From Roseovarius faecimaris (GTDB taxonomy: Bacteria > Pseudomonadota > Alphaproteobacteria > Rhodobacterales > Rhodobacteraceae): 64,000 nt of DNA. Numbering within the stretch: the stretch's first letter is position 1; each line of letters begins with the position of its first letter. Shown in pieces: positions 16,222-24,775 of this stretch. The DNA lies in the NCBI RefSeq assembly GCF_009762325.1, contig NZ_CP034348.1:2052501-2116500 (forward strand). The letters are read 5' to 3'. The notes beneath the pieces were generated by a model that was not told where the DNA came from, searched no databases, and worked only from the letters and a program-made list of their open reading frames with translations. The translations under genes were made by a program, and so were the position numbers.

Positions 16222-16754
16222 AACCCACCGCCTCCGACCGCCCGGCCCCATTGATTGCCCTGATTGCGGTGCAAGCTCTTTGCGCCGCTTTCTTCGTCCT
16301 GGATGTGCTAAGCGATGTCGGCCCGGATGGGCTTCGGGCATTGGCCAATCTGCATATCGCTATCGAAGCCGCCGCCGCGCTCGGCCTCGTCGCGGCCGTG
16401 ATCTTCGAGACCCGCTATCTTCTCGCTCTTCTGCGCCGCAAGGCCCATCTGGAGCATCAGGTCTCGATCGCCGCCGGGGCCTTCAATGATGTCCTTCTCG
16501 AGCATTTCGAGCGCTGGAAACTGACCCCAGCCGAGCGCGATGTGGCCATCTTCACCATCAAGGGGTTTTCGGTTGCCGAGGTCGCGGACCTGCGGGGATC
16601 GGCCGAAGGCACGATCAAATCGCAGCTCAACGCCGTCTATCGCAAGGCCGACGTGTCGGGGCGCGGCGCGCTTCTGGGTCTGCTGGTCGATGACCTGATC
16701 GCCGCCCCTCTCGTCACCGCGGCCGATGCGGTCGCGTCCCCGCAACGCAGCTGA
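16218..16754 (+). CDS. membrane-tethered LuxR-type HTH regulator
   Basis: The 178-aa protein has two hydrophobic segments (about 11-31 and 47-72), a short helix, and a GerE/LuxR-type helix-turn-helix at about 100-150 (KLTPAERDVAIFTIKGFSVAEVADL, then EGTIKSQLNAVYRKADV). No receiver or autoinducer domain is present. The DNA-binding domain would face the cytoplasm from the membrane. A four-base overlap with the cytochrome gene suggests it senses the state of that redox protein or the membrane. Its target genes are unknown; its own operon or the flanking gapdh genes are the nearest guesses. Confidence 0.8.
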   Translation: MKPTASDRPAPLIALIAVQALCAAFFVLDVLSDVGPDGLRALANLHIAIEAAAALGLVAAVIFETRYLLALLRRKAHLEHQVSIAAGAFNDVLLEHFERWKLTPAERDVAIFTIKGFSVAEVADLRGSAEGTIKSQLNAVYRKADVSGRGALLGLLVDDLIAAPLVTAADAVASPQRS

Positions 16755-16821
16755 CGCTTGCGCCGCCGCGTCTCGTCAGGCATACCGCTGTCGTTCTCAT
16801 CATCCATGCCGAAAGCGCGCC

Positions 16822-16965
16822 ATGACCAATCGCATCGCCCTGATCCTCGGCCTGCTGATCCTCGGCGGCCTGGCGCTCGATGCGTATTTCCTCAACTGGG
16901 CCAACACGCTCTTTCTGGCGCGCAAACTCGCTGACCTGATCGAGTATCTCGCCTTCTGGCGTTGA
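16822..16965 (+). CDS. 47-aa single-pass membrane protein
   Basis: The product, starting MTNRIALILGLLILGG, has one transmembrane segment at about residues 5-22 followed by an amphipathic region (LFLARKLADLIEYLAFWR). I recall similar tiny proteins next to gapdh genes in related genomes, sometimes misnamed as the dehydrogenase. It lies 51 nt before the second gapdh gene and is probably co-transcribed with it. Function is unknown. Confidence 0.6.
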   Translation: MTNRIALILGLLILGGLALDAYFLNWANTLFLARKLADLIEYLAFWR

Positions 16966-17016
16966 CGCCCCGCCACCGCCCGCCTTTACTGCCCTCACCA
17001 CCGCAGGGAGGCCCGC

Positions 17017-18015
17017 ATGACCACCAGACTTGCCATCAACGGTTTTGGCCGCATCGGCCGCAACGTGTTGCGCGCCCTGATGGAGAGCACACGCACGGAC
17101 CTCTCCATCGTGGCCATCAACGACCTCGCGCCGCCCGAGATGGCCGCCCATCTGTTCGAGTTTGACACCAATCATGGCCGCTACCGGGGCCCTGTCACCC
17201 TGGGCGACGGCACGCTGGATGTGGGCGCAGGGCCGATCCGGCTGACCGCCATCCGCGACCCGCAGAAGCTGCCCTGGACGGATGTGGATATCGTGCTTGA
17301 ATGCACCGGCGTCTTCCGCCACCGCGACAAGGCGGCGCTGCATCTGGCCAACGGTGCCGCGCGCGTGCTCGTCTCTGCCCCCTCCAAAGGCGCTGATCGC
17401 ACCGTGGTCTATGGGGTCAACCACATGGACCTCGCGGCAAGTGACACCATCGTGTCCAACGCCTCCTGTACCACCAATTGCCTCGCCCCGGTCGCCTCGG
17501 TGCTGCACGACAGCATCGGCATCACCCGCGGCTTCATGACCACGGTGCACAGCTACACCGCCTCGCAGCCAACGCTCGATACCGCGCGCAAGACCTTCGC
17601 CCGCTCCCGTGCCGCGGCCGAGAACATCGTGCCCACCACCACCGGCGCCGCCGCTGCCGTGGGCCTCGTGCTGCCCGAACTCGATGGCCGGCTCGACGGC
17701 ATGGCGGTGCGCGTGCCCTCGCCCAATGTCTCGATGATCGACCTCAGCTTCGAAGCCGCGCGCGCCACCAGCCCGGACGAGATCAACGCCGCCCTGCGCG
17801 CCGCCGCCGCCGGGCCGCTCAACGGCGTGCTCGACACCACCGACCGCGAGCTTGTCAGTTCCGATTTCCGGCATGACCCGCATTCGGCAATCGTCGCCAC
17901 CGATCAGACCCGTGTGCTGGACGGTCAGCTTTGCCGCGTGCTGGCCTGGTATGACAATGAATGGGGTTTTTCCATGCGCATGCTCGACACGGCCGCGGCC
18001 ATGGCAAACGCCTAA
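17017..18015 (+). CDS. gap2: glyceraldehyde-3-phosphate dehydrogenase, type I (second copy)
   Basis: The 332-aa paralogue of the gene at 14114 has the catalytic Cys151 in SCTTN, HSYTASQPTLD around the second catalytic His, and WYDNEWGFS. Unlike the first copy it keeps VAINDL with Asp36, the usual NAD discriminator. The two copies may therefore serve different directions or cofactors (inference). An AGGGAGG ribosome site precedes ATG 17017. The end overlaps the stop of the convergent coaD gene, so no terminator separates them. Confidence 0.93.
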   Translation: MTTRLAINGFGRIGRNVLRALMESTRTDLSIVAINDLAPPEMAAHLFEFDTNHGRYRGPVTLGDGTLDVGAGPIRLTAIRDPQKLPWTDVDIVLECTGVFRHRDKAALHLANGAARVLVSAPSKGADRTVVYGVNHMDLAASDTIVSNASCTTNCLAPVASVLHDSIGITRGFMTTVHSYTASQPTLDTARKTFARSRAAAENIVPTTTGAAAAVGLVLPELDGRLDGMAVRVPSPNVSMIDLSFEAARATSPDEINAALRAAAAGPLNGVLDTTDRELVSSDFRHDPHSAIVATDQTRVLDGQLCRVLAWYDNEWGFSMRMLDTAAAMANA

Positions 18016-18503
18016 CCCAGCCGCTCTTTCAGCGCCGTGTTCACCGCGGGTGTCACGAATTTCGACACATCGCCTCCCAGCCGTGCGATCTCTTTCACCA
18101 GCTTGCTGGCAATCGCCTGATGATTCGCATCCGCCATCAGGAACACGGTCTCGATCGACGCATCCAGCGCCCGGTTCATCCCGACCATCTGAAATTCATA
18201 CTCGAAATCCGCCACCGCCCTCAGCCCGCGCAGGATGATCTCGGCCCCCACATCGCGGGCGCAGTCGATCAGCAGGTTCTCAAACGGATGCACCACGATC
18301 TCGGTCCCGGTCAGCGCCGACAGCTTCGCGCCTTCGGCCTCGATCATGGCCACCCGCTCTTCCAGAGAAAACATCGGCCCCTTGTCACGGTTGATCGCCA
18401 CACCGATCACCAGCCGGTCCACCAGCGTCGAGGCCCGGCGGATAATGTCGATATGCCCCAGCGTGATCGGGTCAAACGTACCGGGATAAAGGCCAATGCG
18501 CAT
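18012..18503 (-). CDS. coaD: phosphopantetheine adenylyltransferase
   Basis: The 163-aa enzyme makes dephospho-CoA from 4'-phosphopantetheine and ATP, the penultimate step of coenzyme A synthesis. The nucleotidyltransferase motif YPGTFDPITLGH is at residues 6-17, with RGLRAVADFEYEFQM in the middle and the terminal helix KEIARLGGDVSKFVTPAV. Length and motif order are normal. The stop codon lies inside the last codons of the convergent gap2 gene. Confidence 0.96.
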   Translation of the reverse strand: MRIGLYPGTFDPITLGHIDIIRRASTLVDRLVIGVAINRDKGPMFSLEERVAMIEAEGAKLSALTGTEIVVHPFENLLIDCARDVGAEIILRGLRAVADFEYEFQMVGMNRALDASIETVFLMADANHQAIASKLVKEIARLGGDVSKFVTPAVNTALKERLG

Positions 18504-18580
18504 GGGAGAGCTCCCTCAATTCAAATCGCTCACAAGCAACAGCACCCCCGCCCGGAATGCAAGGGCCAACACCCCGTTTT

Positions 18581-18610
18581 CATCGTTCCACAAATACTCC
18601 CGCCGGAGGC
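18581..18610 (-). repeat. dispersed 3'-end element, copy A
   Basis: Read on the minus strand it is GCCTCCGGCGGGAG followed by TATTTG. The related copies are at 34156-34174, 52865-52891 and 62442-62475. This copy lies about 150 nt downstream of the CBS gene (minus strand), so it may end that transcript. The short stem CTCC/GGAG plus a T-rich tail resembles a minimal terminator. Confidence 0.5.
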
Positions 18611-18757
18611 GCCCTCATGCAACACACGCGCACCGCTTCGGTCAGAGGCGTCGCCTCTCCATTGGCCCCGAGGACGCCGCCAAAGGCGAAGGACGAGATA
18701 CCCTGCGCGCCGCAAGGCGCTCAACAAAACAGCGGTTCGGCCAGGACAGAGGCGGGC

Positions 18758-19192
18758 TCAGTAGCCCATGATCATGCCTTCCAGCGCGCTTTTCTCCATC
18801 GACAACTCCTGCAGCCGCGCCTTGACCACATCGCCGATGGTCACGATCCCGACGAGCTTGCCATCCTCCACCACCGGCATGTGGCGAAACCGCCCGTCGG
18901 TCATCCGGCTCAGCACCGCATCCGACGTGTCCTGCCGGGTGCAACAAACCGGGTTACGGGTCATCATCTCATCCACCGTCTCGGTCAGGCACCCTGCCCC
19001 GCGCACGGCCAGTGACCGCACGATGTCGCGTTCCGACAGGATCCCCTCGGCCTTCTCGCCATCGCTCGACACAACCAGGCCGCCGATCCGCCGCTCGGCC
19101 AGGATCTGCGCCGCATCGGACACTTTTGTCCCGGGTTTGATGGTGATCACACCGTCGCCGCCCTTGGATTGCAGGATCTGTTGCACCAGCAT
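18758..19192 (-). CDS. CBS-domain pair protein
   Basis: The 144-aa protein is two tandem CBS domains: residues about 8-65 (VITIKPGTKVSDAAQILAERRIGGLVV) and 75-132 (MTRNPVCCTRQDTSDAVLSRMTDGRFRHMPVVEDGKLVGIVTIGDVV). Stand-alone CBS pairs bind adenine nucleotides and act as energy or ionic sensors, but this protein's partner is unknown. It starts at an ATG preceded by GGAAAAG-type purines. A dispersed 3'-end element lies behind it. Confidence 0.85.
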   Translation of the reverse strand: MLVQQILQSKGGDGVITIKPGTKVSDAAQILAERRIGGLVVSSDGEKAEGILSERDIVRSLAVRGAGCLTETVDEMMTRNPVCCTRQDTSDAVLSRMTDGRFRHMPVVEDGKLVGIVTIGDVVKARLQELSMEKSALEGMIMGY

Positions 19193-19244
19193 GGCTTTTC
19201 CTCCGCTTTTGAGAGTCTTAGCGTCGGACAGAAGCCCGCGCCTG

Positions 19245-20141
19245 TCAAGTCAGCGCCTCAAGCCGCGCCACCTCGGCCCGCAACCCCTCGACCAGCGCGG
19301 CGGCGAACCGGTTCTGCCGCTCCAGCCGCCGGTCATCGGCATGGCGCACAAGATAGAAGCTGCGCGTCAGGCTGACCTGATCCGTGAGGATTTTCCGAAC
19401 CCCGCGCGTGGCCGGCAAGGCGAAATCATGCACCACGCCCACACCGCTGCCCTGCCGGACCCAGTTGATCTGAACCGAGACCGAATTCGACGCAAGGTCC
19501 ACATGCTCCAGCCCCGCCTCCGACAGATAATCGAGTTCCTTGTCAAAGATCATATCCTGGATATAGCCGATCACGCGGTGCGCTCGCAGGTCCTCCAGCG
19601 TCTTGATCGGCGCATGGCGGCGCAGATATGCGCGCGAGGCCGCCAGATGCAGCTTGTAGTCACAGACCTTCTGCACCGTAAGGCGCCCCGCATTGGGGCG
19701 ACTCACCGCGATCACCATATCCGCCTCGCGCCGTGTCAGGTTCACCACCCGGGGCAGCGCCAGTATCTGGATTTCCAGGTCCGGGTTGTCGCGCGAGATG
19801 CGCGCGCAAACCTGCGGCAACAGGAAATTGGCCGACCCATCCGGCGCGCCGATCCGGATCTGCCCGGTCAGCCCGCCCGATTGCCCGCCCATTTCATCCG
19901 CCGCCGCGATCATCGCCTGTTCGACCCGCTCGGCATGGCCGATCAGGCGCTGGCCCGCATCGGTCAGCGCATATCCATTGGGCGATTTGGCAAAGAGCGG
20001 CGTGCCGAAACTGTCCTCCAGCCGCCCGATCCTGCGGCCCACGGTGGCCGGGTCCACCTTCAGCATACGCCCCGCCCCGCTGAGGCTTTCGGCCCGCGCC
20101 ACCGCCAGAAACACCTTCAGATCATCCCACTGCGCATCCAT
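19245..20141 (-). CDS. LysR-family regulator divergent from mmsA
   Basis: The 298-aa protein has an N-terminal winged helix (WDDLKVFLAVARAESLSGAGRMLKVDPATVGRRIGRLEDSFG) and a LysR effector-binding domain with GQIRIGAPDGSANFLLPQVC. I prefer ATG 20141, where the conserved MDAQWDDLKVF begins. GTG 20159 would add six residues. It is transcribed away from mmsA with about 115 nt between starts, a typical layout for a regulator of the adjacent catabolic genes. Inverted TTGCAAAATT boxes lie in between. Confidence 0.88.
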   Translation of the reverse strand: MDAQWDDLKVFLAVARAESLSGAGRMLKVDPATVGRRIGRLEDSFGTPLFAKSPNGYALTDAGQRLIGHAERVEQAMIAAADEMGGQSGGLTGQIRIGAPDGSANFLLPQVCARISRDNPDLEIQILALPRVVNLTRREADMVIAVSRPNAGRLTVQKVCDYKLHLAASRAYLRRHAPIKTLEDLRAHRVIGYIQDMIFDKELDYLSEAGLEHVDLASNSVSVQINWVRQGSGVGVVHDFALPATRGVRKILTDQVSLTRSFYLVRHADDRRLERQNRFAAALVEGLRAEVARLEALT

Positions 20142-20161
20142 CTCTTCCGCTTCACCCACCT

Positions 20162-20217
20162 TTGCAAAATTGCATGACCTTTTTGGGATATTGCCTCTGT
20201 TCCAATGAATTTTGCAA
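20162..20217. promoter_or_regulatory. inverted TTGCAAAATT boxes in the LysR/mmsA divergent promoter
   Basis: TTGCAAAATT (20162-20171) and its exact reverse complement AATTTTGCAA (20208-20217) are 36 bp apart. The first is part of TGCAAAATTGCA, itself an inverted repeat. These are good candidates for binding by the divergent LysR protein. A TTGCA-type box also occurs before the acyl-CoA dehydrogenase gene at 23566. Confidence 0.5.
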
Positions 20218-20256
20218 GACTACCCTGCCCGCAACCAGGCTATGGAGGATTCGCCT

Positions 20257-21753
20257 ATGGAAATGCATCACTTTATCGACGGCGCGTATGTCAAAGGCAC
20301 ATCGGGCCGCTTTTCGGATGTCTACAACCCCGCCACGGGCGAGGTTCAGGGCAAGCTGCCCATGGCCTCCGTCTCCGAGATGGACGACGCCATTGCCCGC
20401 GCGGCCGCGGCGCAACCCGCATGGGGCGCCATGAACCCGCAGCGCCGGGCGCGTGTGATGATGGCCATGGTCGGCCTGATGAACCGCGACATGGACAAGC
20501 TCGCCGAGGCGCTCAGCCGCGAGCACGGCAAGACCCTGCCCGACGCCAAAGGCGATCTGCAGCGCGGCCTGGAAGTGATCGAATACTGCATCGGCGCGCC
20601 GCAAATGCTGAAAGGCGAATACACCGATGATGCCGGCCCCGGGATCGACATGTATTCCATGCGCCAGCCGCTTGGCGTGGTGGCCGCGATCATGCCCTTC
20701 AACTTCCCCGCGATGATGCCGCTCTGGCATGTCGGCCCGGCGCTGGCCTGCGGCAATGCCGTGGTGCTGAAGCCGTCCGAGCGCGACCCCTCCGTGCCGA
20801 TGATGCTGGCCGAGCTTTTCGTCGAGGCCGGTCTGCCCAAGGGCTGTTTCCAGGTCGTCAATGGCGACAAGGAGGCAGTGGACACCCTGCTGGACAGCGA
20901 CATCATCCAGGGCGTCAGCTTTGTCGGATCCACCCCCATTGCGCAATATATCTACAGCCGCGCCACCGCGAACGGCAAACGTGCACAGTGCTTTGGCGGG
21001 GCCAAGAACCACCTGATCGTGATGCCCGACGCCGATATGGATCAGGCCGCCGACGCGCTGGTCGGCGCAGGATTCGGCGCAGCCGGTGAACGCTGCATGG
21101 CCGTCTCCGTCGCCGTGCCCGTGGGCGAGGAAACCGCCGACCGTCTGGTCGACGCACTCAAACCCCGCATCGAAAAGCTGCGCGTCGCCCCCTATACCGA
21201 TGGCGATGACGTGGATTTCGGCCCCGTCGTGACCGCCGAGGCCAAGAACCGCATCCTCGGGCTCATCCAGTCCGGCGTCGATCAGGGCGCGGAGCTGGTG
21301 GTGGACAACCGCGACTTCTCGCTGCAGGGCTATGAGAACGGCTTTTTCGTCGGGCCGCATCTGTTTGACCGCGTGACGCCTGACATGGACATCTACAAGA
21401 CCGAGATTTTCGGCCCCGTGTTGTCGGTCGTGCGCGCAGGCTCCTACGAAGAGGCGATCGGCCTCGCCATGGACCACGAATACGGCAATGGCACGGCGAT
21501 CTATACCCGCGACGGCGACACCGCCCGTGACTTCGCCCACCGGATCAATATCGGCATGGTCGGCATCAACGTGCCGATCCCGGTGCCGCTGGCCTATCAC
21601 ACGTTCGGCGGCTGGAAGAAATCGATGTTCGGTGACCTCAACCAGCACGGTCCCGACAGCTTCAAATTCTACTCTCGCACCAAGACGGTGACCTCGCGCT
21701 GGCCCTCTGGGATCAAGGAAGGTGGCGAGTTCAACTTCAAGGCGATGGACTGA
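20257..21753 (+). CDS. mmsA: methylmalonate-semialdehyde dehydrogenase (CoA-acylating)
   Basis: The 498-aa aldehyde dehydrogenase oxidises methylmalonate semialdehyde to propionyl-CoA in valine catabolism, and malonate semialdehyde to acetyl-CoA. Catalytic Cys280 is in GERCMA, with PFNFPAMMPLW (148-157) and FGGAKNHLIVMPDAD (246-260), which are MmsA-specific. ATG 20257 is chosen because GGAGGA lies 7 nt upstream; the frame is open 45 bases earlier without a site. mmsB and the acyl-CoA steps of the same pathway lie 2-4 kb downstream. Malonate semialdehyde also arises from acrylate, giving a possible link to DMSP use. Confidence 0.93.
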   Translation: MEMHHFIDGAYVKGTSGRFSDVYNPATGEVQGKLPMASVSEMDDAIARAAAAQPAWGAMNPQRRARVMMAMVGLMNRDMDKLAEALSREHGKTLPDAKGDLQRGLEVIEYCIGAPQMLKGEYTDDAGPGIDMYSMRQPLGVVAAIMPFNFPAMMPLWHVGPALACGNAVVLKPSERDPSVPMMLAELFVEAGLPKGCFQVVNGDKEAVDTLLDSDIIQGVSFVGSTPIAQYIYSRATANGKRAQCFGGAKNHLIVMPDADMDQAADALVGAGFGAAGERCMAVSVAVPVGEETADRLVDALKPRIEKLRVAPYTDGDDVDFGPVVTAEAKNRILGLIQSGVDQGAELVVDNRDFSLQGYENGFFVGPHLFDRVTPDMDIYKTEIFGPVLSVVRAGSYEEAIGLAMDHEYGNGTAIYTRDGDTARDFAHRINIGMVGINVPIPVPLAYHTFGGWKKSMFGDLNQHGPDSFKFYSRTKTVTSRWPSGIKEGGEFNFKAMD

Positions 21754-21759
21754 CGCCCC

Positions 21760-21805
21760 CAATTTCTGACACAGAAATTGGCCAAGAAAATGTGCATTTT
21801 CTTGG
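21760..21805 (+). repeat. two tandem AT-rich hairpins after mmsA
   Basis: CAATTTCTG/CAGAAATTG (21760-21780) and CCAAGAAAATG/CATTTTCTTGG (21782-21805) have perfect 9- and 11-bp stems with tiny loops. The second closely resembles the palindrome behind lpd at 34178-34203. Confidence 0.55.
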
Positions 21806-21823
21806 ACGTCACACCAGAAAATC

Positions 21824-21853
21824 AGGGCCGCGCACCACAGCGCGGCCCTTTTT
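21824..21853 (+). terminator. intrinsic terminator after mmsA
   Basis: AGGGCCGCGC (21824-21833) pairs with GCGCGGCCCT (21840-21849) and is followed by TTTT. A strong stem with a correct T-run. Confidence 0.85.
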
Positions 21854-21965
21854 GCGTTCCGCGCTCCCCGGCGTTCGCAAAAAAGAAAAAGATTTTCCTT
21901 TTGATCGCGGCACTTTCCTGTTTTCATCCAGGAACACAAAAAAATACATCTGGGGGGATGGGGAA

Positions 21966-22331
21966 ATGACGGGACTGGCTTTCCGGTTTTTTGCAACCGC
22001 AATCGTGCTTCTGACGGCAGGTATGCTCTGGGGGATCCAGATGGGGATCACACAGGATCACACGCTTTCGCCCGCACATGCCCATCTTAATCTGGCCGGC
22101 GGCGTCCTGATGGCGCTCTTTGGCATCTTTTATCACCTTGTACCGGCGGCGGCCGCCTCGGTGCTTGGGAAGGTGCATTATCTGGTCGCACTGGTGGGGG
22201 CGATCCTCTTTGCAATCGGAATCGCGATACACCATTCAGGCGGAACGGAACTCTTTGCGATCCTCGGGTCTTTGGTGACGCTCGGCTCCATGCTGATCTT
22301 CCTCGCCACGATGCTCCGAACCCGGACATAG
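21966..22331 (+). CDS. small multi-spanning membrane protein with His residues, oxidase subunit I-like
   Basis: The 121-aa protein has four hydrophobic segments and conserved-looking histidines (SPAHAHLNLAGG, GIFYHLVP, KVHYLV, IAIHHSGG). The pattern HAHLNLxGG plus FYHL resembles a fragment of haem-copper oxidase subunit I (CcoN-like), and short stand-alone proteins of this kind are common in Rhodobacteraceae. Haem binding is inferred from the His pattern only. A GGGG stretch precedes ATG 21966. The frame is open further upstream but runs through the mmsA terminator, so the later start is chosen. Confidence 0.65.
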   Translation: MTGLAFRFFATAIVLLTAGMLWGIQMGITQDHTLSPAHAHLNLAGGVLMALFGIFYHLVPAAAASVLGKVHYLVALVGAILFAIGIAIHHSGGTELFAILGSLVTLGSMLIFLATMLRTRT

Positions 22332-22427
22332 CGGCGGCGGCGACACCGGCAGAGACGAGTTTTTCCTTGGAACCAGGCCCGATCCGGGTTTTTCTGGTAA
22401 GGAAACAAGATTTTGGAGGGCGTGCTC

Positions 22428-23561
22428 ATGGCCCAGACCGACACCGATTTCACCATCGGCATCGAGGAGGAATACCTTCTCGTTGACCGCGACAGCTTGG
22501 CGCTGGCCGAGGCCCCCGAAGGCCTGATGGAAGCCTGCGCCGCCGAATTGCAGGATCAGGTCGCGCCCGAGTTCCTGAAATGCCAGATCGAGATCGGCAC
22601 CAAGGTCTGTCGCAATGTGGCCGAGGCGCGCGAGGATCTCAAACGCCTGCGGGCCTGTGTATCGAAACATGCGGCCACCCATAACCTCGCCCCGATCGCC
22701 GCCTCCTGTCATCCCTTCTCGGACTGGCGCGATCAGGCGCATACCGACAAGGACCGCTATAACGACCTCTCGCACGACCTGGCCGGCGTGGTGCAGCGGA
22801 TGCTGATTTGCGGGATGCATGTGCATGTGGGCATTGCCAATTTCGACCGCCGCGTCGATCTGATGAACCAGCTCACCTATTTCCTGCCGCATCTTCTGGC
22901 GCTCAGCACCTCCTCGCCCTTCTGGCAGGGGCGCGACACCGGCCTCGCCTCCTATCGGCTGACCGTGTTTGACAACCTGCCGCGCACCGGCCTGCCGCCG
23001 CGCATGGACAGTTTCAGCGAGTTCGAACGCTCTGTCTCCATCCTGACCGATCTCGGGGTGATCGAGGACAGCTCGAAAATCTGGTGGGATCTGCGGCCCT
23101 CCTCCAAGTTTCCCACGATTGAGAGCCGCATCTGCGACGTGCAGCCCCGGCTCGAACATACGCTGACGCTGGCCGCGCTCACCCAGGCGCTTACCCGCAT
23201 GCTCTGGCGGCTGGCGCAGAAAAACCAGCGCTGGCGCATCTATGACGCCTTCCTTGTGGCCGAGAACCGCTGGCGCGCGCAGCGCTACGGCACCTCCAGG
23301 GGGCTGATCGATTTCGGCCGTGGTGAGATCGTGCCCTTTGGCGAGCTTCTGGAAGAGCTGTTCGACCTGATCCAGGAAGATGCCCTGTTTTTCGAATCCA
23401 CCACCGAGATCGAAACCGCCCGCGAGATGGTGGCCAGCCAGGGCAGCGCCGGACGGCAACGCACCGTCTATATCGACGCGCTGGAATCCGAGGATGACCG
23501 CGACGGCGCCCTGCGCGCCGTGGTCCGCCACCTGATCGAGGAATATCACGCCGATCTCTGA
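22428..23561 (+). CDS. YbdK-type carboxylate-amine ligase (GCS2 family)
   Basis: The 377-aa protein belongs to glutamate-cysteine ligase family 2. It begins [15 protein letters not shown] with the family's metal-binding Glu run, and has [25 protein letters not shown], and [18 protein letters not shown]. YbdK proteins join a carboxylate to an amine with ATP and have weak gamma-glutamylcysteine ligase activity; the physiological substrate is usually unknown. ATG 22428 sits 7 nt after GGAGGG. The TTG at 22413 would overlap that site. Confidence 0.88.
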   Translation: MAQTDTDFTIGIEEEYLLVDRDSLALAEAPEGLMEACAAELQDQVAPEFLKCQIEIGTKVCRNVAEAREDLKRLRACVSKHAATHNLAPIAASCHPFSDWRDQAHTDKDRYNDLSHDLAGVVQRMLICGMHVHVGIANFDRRVDLMNQLTYFLPHLLALSTSSPFWQGRDTGLASYRLTVFDNLPRTGLPPRMDSFSEFERSVSILTDLGVIEDSSKIWWDLRPSSKFPTIESRICDVQPRLEHTLTLAALTQALTRMLWRLAQKNQRWRIYDAFLVAENRWRAQRYGTSRGLIDFGRGEIVPFGELLEELFDLIQEDALFFESTTEIETAREMVASQGSAGRQRTVYIDALESEDDRDGALRAVVRHLIEEYHADL

Positions 23562-23565
23562 TCTG

Positions 23566-23584
23566 CTTGCAAAACTCCTGCAAG
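23566..23584. promoter_or_regulatory. TTGCA inverted repeat before the acyl-CoA dehydrogenase gene
   Basis: CTTGCA (23566-23571) and TGCAAG (23579-23584) are inverted repeats with a 7-nt spacer, 49 nt before the start codon. The TTGCA core is shared with the mmsA/LysR intergenic boxes, suggesting common control of the valine-pathway genes. Confidence 0.45.
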
Positions 23585-23632
23585 AATTGGTAATTAAACG
23601 GGTGTTCAATTCGCACGATCTGAGAGGGCCCC

Positions 23633-24775
23633 ATGGATTTCGCGCTGAGTGAGGAACAAACCGCCATATTCGACATGGCGCATGCCTTCGGGCAGGAGAA
23701 GATCGCCCCCTTTGCCCGTCAATGGGAGAAGGACGGCACCATCCCGAAAGAGCTCTGGCCCGAGATCGCCGAACTGGGCTTTGGCGGGCTCTACGTGTCC
23801 GAAGAGTCAGGCGGCTCCGGCCTTTCCCGGCTGGACGCCACACTTGTCTTCGAGGCGCTCTCGATGGCCTGCCCCTCCGTAGCCGCGTTCCTGTCGATCC
23901 ACAACATGTGCGCCAAGATGCTCGACATGTATGCCAGTGACGACATGAAGGCGCGCCTGCTGCCCGATGTGCTGTCGATGCAAACCTTCCTCTCCTATTG
24001 CCTGACCGAGCCCGGCTCCGGCTCGGACGCCGCCGCCCTGAAAACCCGCGCCGAGCGGACCAATGAAGGCTATAGCCTGAACGGCTCCAAGGCCTTCATT
24101 TCCGGTGGCGGCTATTCCGATGCCTATCTGGTCATGGTGCGCACCGGCGAGGATGGGCCGAAAGGCATCTCGACCGTCTATGTCGAGGACGGCACCGAAG
24201 GGCTCAGCTTTGGCGGGCTCGAGGACAAGATGGGCTGGCGCAGCCAACCGACCCGGCAAGTCAACTTCGACAATTGCAACATTTCCGCCGATAATCTGAT
24301 CGGTGAAGAGGGGAAAGGTTTCACATATGCGATGTCTGGCCTGGATGGCGGGCGGCTGAACATTTCCGCCTGTTCGCTCGGGGCGGCCCAGGCGGGCCTC
24401 GATCAGACCCGCGCTTATATGGCCGAGCGCAAGGCGTTCGGGCGCTCCATCGATCAGTTCCAGGCGCTGCAATTCCGCCTCGCCGATATGGAGATCGAGC
24501 TGCAGGCGGCGCGTACCTTCTTGCGCCAGGCGGCCTGGAAACTCGACACGCAGGCGCCGGACGCCACCAAGTTCTGCGCCATGGCCAAACGCTTCGTCAC
24601 CGAGACCGGATCGAAGGTCGTCAACCAGTGCCTGCAACTGCATGGCGGCTATGGCTACCTCGCGGATTACGGGATCGAGAAACTGGTGCGCGATCTTCGC
24701 GTGCACGAGATCCTGGAAGGCACGAACGAGATCATGCGCCTGATCGTGGCGCGTCAATTGTTGTCTGAGTCATGA
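23633..24775 (+). CDS. acyl-CoA dehydrogenase, probably isobutyryl-CoA dehydrogenase
   Basis: The 380-aa flavoprotein is a typical acyl-CoA dehydrogenase: N-terminal helices (FALSEEQTAIFDMAHAFG), the FAD/substrate motif YCLTEPGSGSDAA, and the catalytic Glu in HEILEGTNEIMR near the C-terminus. Neighbours encode a 3-hydroxyisobutyryl-CoA hydrolase-like enzyme and 3-hydroxyisobutyrate dehydrogenase, which points to isobutyryl-CoA to methacrylyl-CoA (valine breakdown) as the reaction. This substrate is inferred from context. GAGAGGG precedes the ATG, and the stop overlaps the next start (ATGA). Confidence 0.87.
   Translation: MDFALSEEQTAIFDMAHAFGQEKIAPFARQWEKDGTIPKELWPEIAELGFGGLYVSEESGGSGLSRLDATLVFEALSMACPSVAAFLSIHNMCAKMLDMYASDDMKARLLPDVLSMQTFLSYCLTEPGSGSDAAALKTRAERTNEGYSLNGSKAFISGGGYSDAYLVMVRTGEDGPKGISTVYVEDGTEGLSFGGLEDKMGWRSQPTRQVNFDNCNISADNLIGEEGKGFTYAMSGLDGGRLNISACSLGAAQAGLDQTRAYMAERKAFGRSIDQFQALQFRLADMEIELQAARTFLRQAAWKLDTQAPDATKFCAMAKRFVTETGSKVVNQCLQLHGGYGYLADYGIEKLVRDLRVHEILEGTNEIMRLIVARQLLSES

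Noticed and set aside
20152-22002. 616-codon open frame on the minus strand opposite mmsA
   Set aside because: Antisense artefact of high GC3; the plus-strand mmsA has all family motifs.
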